Shown one piece after another: positions 1-11,600 of a stretch of DNA of 64,000 bases. Numbering within the stretch: position 1 is the first letter of the stretch; every line of letters begins with the position of its first letter. Both the position numbers and the translations under genes were made by a program. Under the pieces are notes generated by a model, which worked only from the letters and a program-made list of their open reading frames with translations, made no database searches and was not told the DNA's origin. Origin of the DNA: Carallia brachiata (Eukaryota > Streptophyta > Magnoliopsida > Malpighiales > Rhizophoraceae); the NCBI GenBank assembly GCA_021464245.1, contig JADCRB010000118.1, positions 1,056,056 through 1,120,055 of the forward strand, written 5' to 3'.

Positions 1-1
1 T

Positions 2-1013
2 TCCACGCTGCTGAAGTATGCAGCTATTGATATAGGGGAGGCCAAAGCAAAGCAGGAAATCGAGCAGTTATTGGAGGGTAACTTTGCTAGTCAAGGGAGG
101 CATAGAACTTTTGCTACTTGGAGAAGGTTCAATAACCATGATACAAGTGCAAGCTCGCGAAGGGGTATTCCTGTGTTGCTTAGATCGCCAGAATTCTATC
201 GTTATTGGCTTGAATTCAGGAGGTTATTGCAGGAATGGGCTCGAAAACGGAGGTTTCAAGCTGATGTAATGAATGAGTTGATGCAGCTTGTGAAGATTCC
301 TATTGATAGGCACAATGGGTTGGTGGCCTCCAACAGGAAGTATGGATCTTGTGCTGTGGTAGGCAATAGTGGCATTCTGCTTAAGAGAGAATATGGGAAG
401 ATGATTGATGATCATGAGGTGGTAATCCGATTAAACAATGCGAGGACGGAGAGGTTTGAGCAAAATGTTGGGTCGAAGACTCATATTTCGTTTGTAAATA
501 GCAATATATTGCATCTTTGTGCAAGGAGGAAAGGGTGCTCTTCACCCATATGGGCCTAATGTCCCCATGGTTATGTACATTTGCCAACCGCTGCACTTCA
601 TGGACTACAGCACTTGCAATTCGTCTCAGAATGCTCCTTCGATCATCACTGATCCGCGCTTTGATGTGTTGTGCGCGAGAATCGTGAAGTACTACTCGCT
701 AAACCGGTTTGTGAAGGAGACAGGGAAGTCGTTGGACGAATGGAGCCCTGCACATGATGGTTCTTTGTTCCATTACTCGTCTGGTTTTCAAGCTGTTATG
801 CTGGCTGTTGGAATCTGTGAGAAGGTTAGCATATTTGGGTTTGGGAAATCAGATTTGGCTAAACACCATTATCACACAAATCAAAAGGCTGAGCTCAAGT
901 TACACGATTATGAGGCAGAGTACGATTTTTATCATGATTTGGTGAACAATCCACTGGCAATACCATTTGTTTCACACAAGTTTAAGTTTCCTCTTGTGGT
1001 CATTTATCAATGA
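2..1013 (+). CDS. SIA2: Sialyltransferase-like protein (GT29 family, SIA2 type), 5'-partial, one frame break
   Basis: About 337 codons, open from the window edge, so the N-terminal part (membrane anchor) lies outside. The sialyl motif L is visible ([11 protein letters not shown], then [12 protein letters not shown], about 350-442). Motif S follows ([16 protein letters not shown], about 765-815), then the [10 protein letters not shown] segment and the usual family C-terminus ending VVIYQ with TGA at 1011-1013. The reading frame changes once near 539-543: the first part is in frame 2 and runs into TAA at 557-559, while [12 protein letters not shown] onward is in frame 3. Known: GT29 proteins sit in the Golgi; plants lack sialic acid, and plant members are linked to pectin and arabinogalactan glycosylation. 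Inferred: a one-base insertion or two-base deletion, either real (pseudogene) or an assembly error, because everything on both sides is conserved. Family assignment is firm; subfamily is from remembered similarity. Confidence 0.85.
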
Positions 1014-2017
1014 ATTTTTGGATGATTGCATTTCTCATTTTGTGTGTAGAGATTGTTCAAAATGTTTGCCCTGAAACCTCTTATTGTTGTTGTAATGTTA
1101 GTCATCTCCCACTTTGACCCTGCGCTATCTAAGGTAGTTTGGGGTGATTCCAAGTGTAAAAGTTGAATTTATGAATATGATTTGAAGATCTGGATTTCAC
1201 ATTTGCTTTTATTGCCCTCCAGTATCCATGCATTGGATGCATTTAATGATAAAGTTCCAATCTTCTGTTATTAGAGCTCCTCATCAAACTTCTCTCAACA
1301 CTTATATTAAATCTTCTGGTTGAATTTGTAGGAGAGTTGAATTTTCATGTTTATTTTCATCGCATAAAATGTACACATTGAGCATCCAACTTAGCTGGAG
1401 TGATGGAAAGTGTGCACCTTTTACTGAGAATACCCCTCCCTCCCCTCTCCCCTCCCACTACCATCTCCATTATAGATCCAAAAACATAAAATGTGCACGT
1501 TTGAAAGGCACATTCATCTTTGTTTGCTGGTGCCAAAAAATAGCTGACAATGGAAAAATCAAATTCAAAAGCCACGAAGAAGTTGGCAAAAGCCCTGGTG
1601 TTCACTCCCCATTCTCGTCTATTAGGCCTCTCATACAATGATTTTGCACTTGGCTTCAGAATTGGTATATTGCTGCAAAATGCATGCTTTGCCACTCTTT
1701 TCCAGTTTTTTATTTTTAGAATATCTTTGTTTTCATAAGAACTTTTCTGTGTTGAACATCAACTATGCTTAGCCTACAAACTTCGTTGTATGTACGTCAT
1801 CATGGTTTAGCTACATCACAAAGGTTAGTGATAATGATTACACAACAAAATCCACCAACGTCCTCTTTCACAGGGTTTACAAGAAAGGGGAGGAAAAAAA
1901 AACTTTGGGGGATCCCAAATTTGTAAAATCTGTTCTCCTACCATCATTGCTCAAAAAGATGGAAAGGCCAAAATGAGCACAGAACCCCTTCCTTTGCCTT
2001 TCCTGTTCCTCATGGTT
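1014..2017. other. Intergenic region between convergent genes
   Basis: This is the shared 3' flank of the GT29 gene (+) and PARP3 (-), about 1 kb. It holds ordinary AT-rich sequence and a short C/T-rich patch near 1430-1470. No open frame resembles a family I know. Both 3' UTRs should lie here. Confidence 0.6.
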
Positions 2018-5000
2018 TCATTTCTCTTCATACTTCACTCCAACCAGGAACCGTATGCTTGTCTGCAAGGTCCAAGAGATGCACTCAAAAGTTATTAAAC
2101 ACAATAAAAAACGATCTTGCCTCAGAATGCCAACAATGCTTGGCATACCTGTTTTGGGTCATAGACAGCATACTCATTGTACTCCAGGGGACTATCGTGT
2201 TGATCCGATGGCATCAACTGGCCACAAGGGACCTTGATGTCATCTTTCCACATAAAATACTCGGATTCATTCGTCTTCTTTCTTCCTAGTCCGTTCAGTC
2301 CAATTTTCTTTTCTTCCAATGACTTCGTGTCCTGCCAGATTCGTGTTGGCACCAGTGATTCAGGAATTCAGATATATCTAACATTTTTGCTAGAAAACAA
2401 ACTTTTAACATTTTGTCAACTAATAAAGTATGTATCACAAGTATTACCTCTGGTGGGTTCTTAACCTCCAGGACTTGATTTCCAAGAGATACAACAGCCA
2501 GGATTAAGAATCCTTCTGGCCTATCTACTGCAGTGAAACCAAACCTAGCAGCTTCTGCGGCAGCATCTGAACAAACGATCCCTTTGCCAAACTACAACAG
2601 CCAAACCCATAATATCACTCGTGAGATGAGAAAATTAATGCGAAATGTCAACTATCTTGGACAACTGTGGCTGCACTACCATGTAACCGGGGACAGGCAG
2701 CAAACAGACTGCTGGTAGGAACCCTTTATGTAGATGCCTTAGCAGGTTCGAGGTTCGAGTACCTGAGACATCAGCAGAAAAATTTGTTGCTAAAAGCAAG
2801 AACAATAGAAGGTGAACTTTGATGCCTGAGAATCTTACCACACCACAGGAGGACTTTGTTTGGCAAGTTCTTTATCGCATCAAAAGGACAGGCACTTGAC
2901 TCCACAGCAAAAATGTTTTCAACTGATACCCCATATTCCTAGATTATAACAAATAAAACTTATATTGATAGCATCATGAATTATGCTCTGCAATATGCCT
3001 AAGGAAACAGACTATGTTCTCACAATGTCTCCAAGTTTGACAGGTTCATAAGTTGTTTCCAAGTACTTCACAATCATTCTATAGTCATCAGAATTCTTCT
3101 CCAGTGCAGAAATTGAGCAGCCCAATTTGCTGTAACGATCTGACAATGGATCATCTAGAGTTGAGCCGGACATGTCTCCTATGACATGTGAGGCTGTGGT
3201 TATATCTCGAACAGTCTCAAATGCTGACGCACCCTACAAAGTACTCCAGAAGAATCACAATGTTAAGTGCATGAAGGAATGAAATAAAATTTTATGTTCG
3301 CATTAAAGGCATTCATTGGATTACATGATCTGCCAGCTCTTCATAGTCTTTGAAGATGAAAGGCCTGGTAGAGGGCAGGAGTGTGAACCATCTCTGGCTA
3401 TAATCTGACCATATTGCCTCGGCCTTTGGCCCCGATTCTTTTAAAGTTTTCACTGCTTCTAAGAAGTGAATTAGAGTTTCCTCACCTAATCAAATCGCAT
3501 TAATTTTTGTTAGATAAAGCAGGAGAGAAAGAGATGGCAAAAGCAAAAATCCAGGGAAGAAAAACTCACATCTTTTCAAATGAACATTGGAGAGCATTCC
3601 CATTGGCAGGTCAGGAGAGTCTAACCCCATCTCTGATAGGGCGTACCTATGATTAAACAAGCCTTAAAACTGCTGAATTTTAAGGGAATACGCCCATGAG
3701 ATAATTGGCAACTAAATCATCTGTAAAAGTACTGTACCTGTAAATCGCCTGATTGCACAAAATCTTCATAAAATTCGCAACTCTGGGATCGAGTTTGCAA
3801 TGCACAACTGCAGCACCCAACTGCCTAAGACCAAGCCCTCCAAATCTCACGTCAATTCCATCATCCTATTCATAGCACAACACACACCATAAAGCAGGCG
3901 TTTAAACAAAAACTGCAAGTGGGTGGGCATATATGACTCAAAAGATTGTTAGCAACGCAACAGTTACATGTCAATAGGATAGAATTTCAGTCGCTTCTTC
4001 TCGAACTTCTTTTCCCTCTCCCACGGCTCGAATTCATTGCCAGTAATTTCCTCAAAGAGCCTCACAAACTCCTTTACAGCATTATCCACATCTTCCCATT
4101 CTTCCAGCCTCTCTTCTGCTCGTATATCATCTCCCATTCTGGCTTTCTTGAAGTACAGATGCAAGTTACTTTCAGGCACTGTCATCAGTTGCAGGATACA
4201 ATATCTACAGAAAAACACAAAATATAAGTCTGCAGACATTTCTGAATATTGAAAGATTCAATACAAAGACCTTTTGCATATTTACTCATTCAGTCCTCTC
4301 CCCATGTCACAAAGCACAAAAGCACAATTGTATAATAACCCATCTCTCTCAAATATCTTTCCACCTCGTTCCTGCAATTTAGCATCCTTATAGACTCCTC
4401 TTTTCCCATGAAGTTTGATCTGCAACAATCACAGGTTTTCAAAGATCAACAACAGCCATATCAGAATATCTTTCCAGGAAAGGAAGAAGAGTGAGTTACT
4501 TCTGCTGAAATCAATTCGATTGCTTCCTCTCTTGGATCTTGTTTATCCAATGGAATCCCTTTGCCCTCCACAGTTAAATCAGAAGCACAATCATAAGCTT
4601 CCAGTGGTTGGGGTTCTTGTTTCTCAATGCTGTCAAGCAACCATGCTTCCCTCACCACAGGCATGCCTCTCTCGCTTCAAGAAAAGTTTTCCAACATTAG
4701 ATGATCATGCTATATAAATTCCTTGTTGAATAATCCATCAACAAGTATTCACTCAAAAAAAAAAAAACAGCCTTGCGGCATTCTAAACTCACAGAGCTTC
4801 TGCAAGCTTGACAGAACCGCCACGTTCTCTCTCAGCAGGTGAAACAACTAGACAAGTGACACCTACAAATGATGCCAATAAGTGACACGAACATACCAAT
4901 TCATACCAATTTAAGTACTAGACATCTCTAGTGGAAATTAAATTACCAATAACAGTATTAGAAACCTTCCCTCCATGTTTCTCAATGACACTTTTCCAGT

Positions 5001-5947
5001 ATAGCTGCATTTGAATCAAATGCATATCCAGTTAGCAATATAAGCACAAAATCGCAAAGATATTGCATCATTTCCAGCACACAATGTGAAATACTGCATA
5101 CATGTGTTCGAGAAAGACGCCCTGACAAAGATATCACCACTCCTGCAAAAGGCTTAGCCGGTGCACCTAGTTTCTGCGAGGCCTCCGCTTGGGGTCCTGA
5201 TGCTTCTTCAGCAACTGGAGAATACAAAACAAGAGAGAACATTGTGCAGATATATATCACATTGCATAAAAAAAAAAAAAAAAAAGAATTATGTGAGAGC
5301 AGAAAGTTACATTTGCAATAGGGGAGTTCAGGACAGAATCAGGTAGCTTAATCTTTTCGTCATGCCTTGGTGGACTTCTTGTCTTGTAAGTGCAACTGGA
5401 CCACTCACTATAAAACCCTTTGCAGTAATAGCGTTTACCATCAAATTCCAAGTAGCCATTGCACAAGGGACATTTCTCCAGTGGCCCAAAAAAAAGCAAG
5501 TCTTGGCTGCCATGAAAGAGGAAGGAATTCAAAGTGTCAAACTTCAATGTTACTATGTATGCAAGCATTTAATTGCAGCATCAATGCATCCTTTATGAGG
5601 GGATCAATCATGAAAAATAAAAAACTTAGGTTTCTAGTGGACCATATAGTTATCATATTGCTAGGCATAAGCTCAATATATTAACTTACAATTTGATGTG
5701 ATGTAGTGAAAGCTACAAATCTCTTTGGGGGCCAAGTAGTAAGAAGAAATTTCTAAATACATGCACAAAATGAGTTCATATTGTGTCAAAATTGCCTGCA
5801 TTATCCGCATTATGTGATTATGAGTATTAACTCAAGTGGTCCGGCCTTATTGGCCAAGCATGTGGGAGGCACCACACCCCTCGCTCGCCCCACTTCCCCC
5901 TCCTCTTCCCCTTTGTATGGGAGGGTAGCCTCCCAAGACCTTATACA

Positions 5948-5986
<39 letters not shown>

Positions 5987-7443
5987 ACGTATATGGCTTA
6001 AAAACAAATATCTTAAACTGTAAAATGAAATAATTTAGGTTTCCAATAAAAAAAATAGTTTTGGAACTTGAAATTAAATTTCCATGTTGTCCCATAGAGG
6101 TCTGTATGCATATATTTTTTTTTAAAGAAAAAAAATATACGAATAGGTTTCCTTCCGTGATGATTCATATTTTCAAAAAAATAAAAAAAAAAAAATAAAA
6201 ACCCAAAATAATTTAACAAAATATTATGTTAACTAAATTTGAAAGGTTGTTCCAAATAATTTATACATTGCTGCATGCAAATTGAAAATGTAGATGCAAA
6301 TCAGCCAAATTTCTAAGATTTTGCTTTTTCTGCTTGTATAAACAAAAATCTTATAAACAAGCTTACTACAAATGAGGAAAAAAAAAATGAAACATATTAT
6401 AGGATTTACAAGGAGGGTCGACACTCTTATTAGAACTTCTTAATTCTGTGTTCGAGTTGTATTTATACGTACGGAGTTGTACAGGAACTGACTAACCATT
6501 TTGTGGTAACAAGGCCAACAGGGCCGGAGGAATCCTGGTCATTCAATTCCAATATCTCCCGCATTTGGTCAACAGAGAGATGGTCTTTAATGGCTTTACA
6601 AAACTCTCCAAACTCCTTTTCAATGTTGTCATCTTCCTCAGCTTTGACATCGGCTGCCGTACTGCTGCTATTTTCGTTCCCGTTCTTAGCCTTCTTTGGT
6701 GATTGTTCCCCTTCATGGTGTGCTCTGCTCTCAGCCTTCTGCTTCCTTGTCATTACCTTTACGCCTTCATCAGATGGTGCTGCAGCATGTTGCGACCTCG
6801 TTTCATTGACCTTTGACATTTCCACATGTAATAGATTAACAATTAACATGTTAAAATCATAGCTGCTACATGCCACCGCTAACTCCAACTAGCAGAGTTG
6901 GAGTTGGCATTTGGCCTTGGCCTTGGCCTTGTGGAGCAGCACAGATTGTAGATCCTGTTCCCCATATCCCAATATGAACCAGAGATATAAATAACAAAGA
7001 AATCTAATTCATTCTGTTAACTAACGAGCAACTAGTTCTGATATCACTGTTAAAAACTTTAATCAAATTATATTAGAAAAAAATTTTATGTTAACAATCT
7101 CACATGGCTCTCACACAATTAATTAAAAAACACACACAATAAACTAACACATTGTATTCTTACATCATAGTTAATATTTAGTTCTACACAACTGCTACAA
7201 GTTACTACTATAATTTACTACTATGATTTTCAGCATGCTATTTTTCTGAGTATAACTTACCATACTTACTCATAATTGTAGACAAATCTATTTTAACCTT
7301 GTTTTCTTTTATTTTATCTCACTATAAGTAAGTGAGGAAGTAGACGAGAGATTATGAAAAAATTATATTGAATAAAACTTAATTAGTCTGAATTTTAATT
7401 TACTTGAATTATTTGAATTAACTTCAACACATTCGAGGAAGTT

Positions 7444-7476
<33 letters not shown>

Positions 7477-7540
7477 TATATCGGAAAAGGTATTTGAGCT
7501 CTAACGAGAAAATAAAAAAGGAACAGGAACTAACCTTCAT
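2018..7540 (-). CDS. PARP3: Poly(ADP-ribose) polymerase 3-like protein (PARP3), 18 coding exons, two 1-nt frame breaks
   Basis: Exons: 7540-7535, 6810-6497, 5506-5311, 5214-5102, 5004-4947, 4862-4793, 4674-4500, 4419-4286, 4204-3968, 3865-3738, 3646-3570, 3485-3325, 3233-3024, 2938-2839, 2762-2680, 2591-2448, 2331-2149, 2062-2018, with GT-AG junctions except as noted. They give about 811 residues, the usual PARP3 length. Order: Lys-rich N-terminus, PADR1 zinc domain (CPLC...C...C, about 115-150), BRCT (about 185-280), WGR (about 320-430), PARP regulatory domain (about 450-560), catalytic domain (about 600-811). The His-Tyr-Glu triad reads Cys-Val-Glu (LLWCG, GKGIVCSD, EYNEYAVYD), so ADP-ribosylation activity is doubtful, as for other plant PARP3. 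Start: ATGAAG then donor GTTAGT gives MKVNETRS, like the Arabidopsis start; an alternative ATG at 6819 would give MSKVNETRS. One base is missing in exon 4 (about 5171-5175) and one at the 3968/3865 junction. Confidence 0.88.
5951..5982. repeat. (AT)n microsatellite in PARP3 intron 2
   Basis: An uninterrupted AT dinucleotide run of about 32 bp inside the largest PARP3 intron (6496-5507). Likely length-polymorphic. Confidence 0.95.
7461..7480. repeat. (TA)n microsatellite next to an A-run
   Basis: A TA run of about 20 bp directly after an A-run of about 17 bp, in the first PARP3 intron (7534-6811) just downstream of the tiny first exon. Confidence 0.9.
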
Positions 7541-8699
7541 GTTCTTCTTCTGGTTTCTGTCTTAAAAAAAAAAAAAGAAAACCCAGCAACAGTCACCTAC
7601 CAAAACTCGGTAACAACCAAAGCAAACATTAACAAACGGGAAACTGAAAGAAAAACGCACCCAAAAAGCTTGTACACTATTCTACTGATCTACAAGCGCA
7701 ATACATAGCCAAATAATTACTTACCAAGTAACTGAATTGTGCCTTAGACGACTTGTTCAGGACTTGCTTGCACTTGACATCACCATTCCCTGAGTCAGGG
7801 ACCAACATCCTAAATAGACACGTTACAATGCTCCTGTTGCAGGCTCCCGAGGCTCCTGTGTCTTCCCAGGAACACTACAAGTGTACCAGGATTGTTGTAC
7901 GCTTGCCACTTGTCCAAATGGGGGCATTGTCAATAGCCTTAACCGTTGACAGGTGGTCAACTAGCTGAAAATTATCGTTGTGATTTCAATTTAAAGTACA
8001 ATTTCCCTTTTGTTCCTCTTTCAATTTTCTTTCCCTGCAACTTGGCAGTTTCTCGGTTTACTGGCTAACAATTGAACATTTTAAGCGGCGGACGTAGTTA
8101 TCTTTATCTTTTTCATGGAACATTGGCCCAACGATGCGGTGAATTTTGATGACATTATCTCAGTAACTGAAATTGAAAATATTGAGAATCCTACTTAATT
8201 CGATTAGTTGAAAGTGTGTATTTTTTATAGGAGGATTTGAGATTCGAACAAATACCATTTCTTACTTATTTGTTTTTTAACGATGAACTATTATTTACTA
8301 CAAACAAAAAAATTTAAGAATATTATGTGATGTAGCGAGTTAAGAGATTTAAGTATCTAGGAGATGATGATTTTGAACTAATTTTATTCTAAATTTTAAA
8401 TTTAGGAGCCGTCAAATTTTAAAACTAATTAAGTTATTGCCTTTTTTATATATATATTTGAAACTAATTAAGTTATTGTTATATATATAAAATGAGAAAG
8501 CAAGACCGCACCCCAATATGTAAAGCATTGCACTATGTTTTCATAGCAGTGTACGGTTATAATAAGTGCAAACAGTAGAGAAAAAGTATGTTTAGTTATA
8601 TTCTACGCCTCGTTAAAATTTAAATTTATAATCTTACGGTCAGTATATGCGAACTCTTGTCATTAAATCATATTGTGTGGTGGTTAATTAAGTTTTTTT
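7541..8699. other. 5' flank of PARP3 and AT-rich intergenic DNA
   Basis: 7541-7700 read on the minus strand is T-rich and GT-rich, as expected for a PARP3 5' UTR or core promoter. 7750-7970 is less AT-rich than its surroundings and looks like old degenerate coding or TE sequence, but I recognise no family. The rest is plain AT-rich DNA up to the segmental duplication. Confidence 0.45.
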
Positions 8700-11600
8700 T
8701 TTGTTAATTAATTAAGTTATTTTTGACAAAATGTATGCCACGAAAAGAGGTGCTTTTGGGCTCATTCTTGTTGGAGATGGGTTGGAAATTTGGAGACTTT
8801 TGTACCGTCTCCATAATTGATTGGTTGCATCTCCAATTTCATCTCACATTAAAGTCAATTTTATTTCAAGATCTGTACCACGATAGCTTCTCGTTTCCTA
8901 CTTAGGACAAGGTTTTTTTTTTCTTTTTTTTGTTCCCTGAGAACTACTTAGGACAGGTTTATTGGTAGGACTAGGACATTCTTGTAGTGTAGTCAGAGTC
9001 TCAGAAATGGAAGGGGGGAAGCGAATGTCAACACAAAGCACATAATTTGGTAGCCAGCATGTGATGGGTCAATGGACGGGCCTTGGCCTTGGGAATGAGA
9101 TTGGTTTGGGCCAATGCTCATTGGTCCTACTATGTTGGACTCATACCGTTGCCCAATAAATTTTCATTTTTCATTGGCCTTTTTTTTTGTGTGTGTGTGG
9201 GGGGGGGGGTGTATTTTGAATGTCACATTTAAACATGGCAATACCTCATGTATCGATCATATGATTTTTTTTGGTACAGTTATTGAAGAATGAAAAATTG
9301 TTATTCAAGAAATATCCTCTGATTCTGCCGAATCATATATATATGTCATAACTTACTCATTATCGATTCATTATCAACCATTAGACACAAAACTAACGAG
9401 TCAGTTTCGTTTTTTTTTTTTTTTTAATTAGAATGCAAGTAGGAGATTTTAGTCAAACTTTAAATCTCCTCCCAAATATTAAATTTAATAACCACTAGTT
9501 ATTGTCCCTCAGGGGCCAGTGATTAGGACTTAGGCTTTTATTGAGTTATTCGAATTTTTAGTTATTTGGATTTTGTATCATTTGAATTTCAAGTCATTCG
9601 AATTTCAGGTCTTCTATGTTTTGGGTTACTCGAGTTTTAGAACAGGTTTCAAATTATTCAGATTTCAAGTTTATTGAGTCTTGGGTAATTCAGGTTTTGG
9701 GTGTTTTGGATTTCGAGTTGGATTCAGCCGAATTTCGGGCTACTCCATTGTGATATTTTATTTGGCAAGAAAGTTATGTTTGCATTTTTTACTATATTAT
9801 CTATTGAATATTACTAAAAAGAATTAATCTAGATGTGAATAATTACAATTTTAATTAATTTAGAAATTTTATATGATATATCTATATAATATGCAATTAT
9901 ACTTTGTATTATTTTACTTGTAATGAATATTATAAATATTGTGTTATGGTAATTGCATATAATAATATGTCAGTTTAAGTCTATATTTTAAGTATATTGA
10001 CAAAATATTAATTAAAATTAGAATAATATATTTCAATTAAAAGATTACATGTTAAAAGAAACAAAATTTATATGGATTAATAAAATTAGGGTGTTTTTTT
10101 ATTCGATATTTTCTCAAAATTAAAAATAAAACTCAATTATTAAATTAATCTAATGGAAGTTTGAATTGCATTTTTACATTCATGAAACTAACTGTCATAG
10201 CTTTGTTATTACACGCTTTATCATCTTATTTGTGCAGAATAAAAGATTATATAGTTATTTGCTTTTTTTGTTGTGAATTTTTTTCTCTCAATTTTCTAAG
10301 TTTCTTTATAATAAAAATCATTTTCCTCTTAATGTTTTTTTTTGCTAATTCAATAATATGCATTAAAATTACAACTTTCTGCTTTCTCTTTGTATTCTTT
10401 CATTTTTTATTTGATGTAAAGTTCTTTCAGGGAAATTAACCAATGATTAGGATATAAACTATATTAAATTCCATCACTTACAAAATTTTAAATTGAATAA
10501 TTAATATTTAATATATTTGAATAAACAACTCCTATAATTATATAGTAATTCAAATATTTAGAGAATAATTAAAAAGATAGTTATTATTCAAAATAAAAGA
10601 AAATCAAATAAGTAAATTAATTAAAATTTTGGATCTGGTTCGGTTAAGATCTATTTGGGTAATTGCAGTTTTGGGTTTGATGGGTTTGAGTTATTTGAGA
10701 TCTGGTCATTTTAATTTCGAGTTATTTAAGTTTTAGGTTGTTTTAATTATGAGTTTTCAAGTTACGAGTCGTTGTTTTTTATAGTCAATGCAGGTTAGAT
10801 CAAGCCGAATTTCAGGCAGATTGAGTCTGATAATTTGGATCAAGACAGCTTTTACTACTTTTACTCATTGTGTAGTTGATAATTAATATAACTTGTAATG
10901 GATCCAAACAAAATAAAACAATTTCTAGATGGAAAAGTGTAAGAATGTTAGTTTTCTATCCCGACAAAGAGTAGTGGCGGACTCCAACGAAAACGAAATT
11001 AATCAAACCACTCCACCTTTCATGGGGGTGATCACCCATCGAACATTTTTGTTAGTCAAACCTATGTATATAATTAATGTATGTAATTCTATATGGTTTC
11101 ATGTAGATAATAATAAGGAGGAGTTCTTAATATTTAATAATTTTTTTTGTTTATTCTTTTACATAAATTCAATTACTTAACCATTTATAACATTTTATAA
11201 TTATTTTAAAATTATTTAAGTGAAATTATCAAATTTTTTTTTTTTGTATCTCATTTAGATAAGGTTAAAGTTAGGAGCCATACCCCCTGAGACACCGTCT
11301 TTGTTTTGACGGAGACCAAGCCTTCCAAATTTGAAGTCCCCAGAAAGGGAGGAGTCAAATGCAAAAAACTTGCCGTTCAAAAAATGCAAAAAACTTTCTT
11401 ATTCACGCGTGTAAGCCTTTTATGTGAAGAAATTATAAGGTTAATGCTCAGTTTAAGCAATTTAATTCTATGCCAATATGCTTATCTCAATATGATTTTA
11501 ATGCTGCCTAGCTAAGCCAATCATCATTTTCCAGTTGACATCTGTTGGATGATTTCATACGGTGATGCCCTCCAAGTTGGCCACCTAATTTACTTCTTGG

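Noticed and set aside
7753..7968. Upstream exon or separate gene beside PARP3
   Set aside because: PARP3 starts at 7540 by alignment, and this frame matches nothing on either strand.
10161..10439. 92-codon Phe-rich frame as a membrane protein
   Set aside because: It is low-complexity T-rich DNA; the matching place in copy B is not open in the same way.
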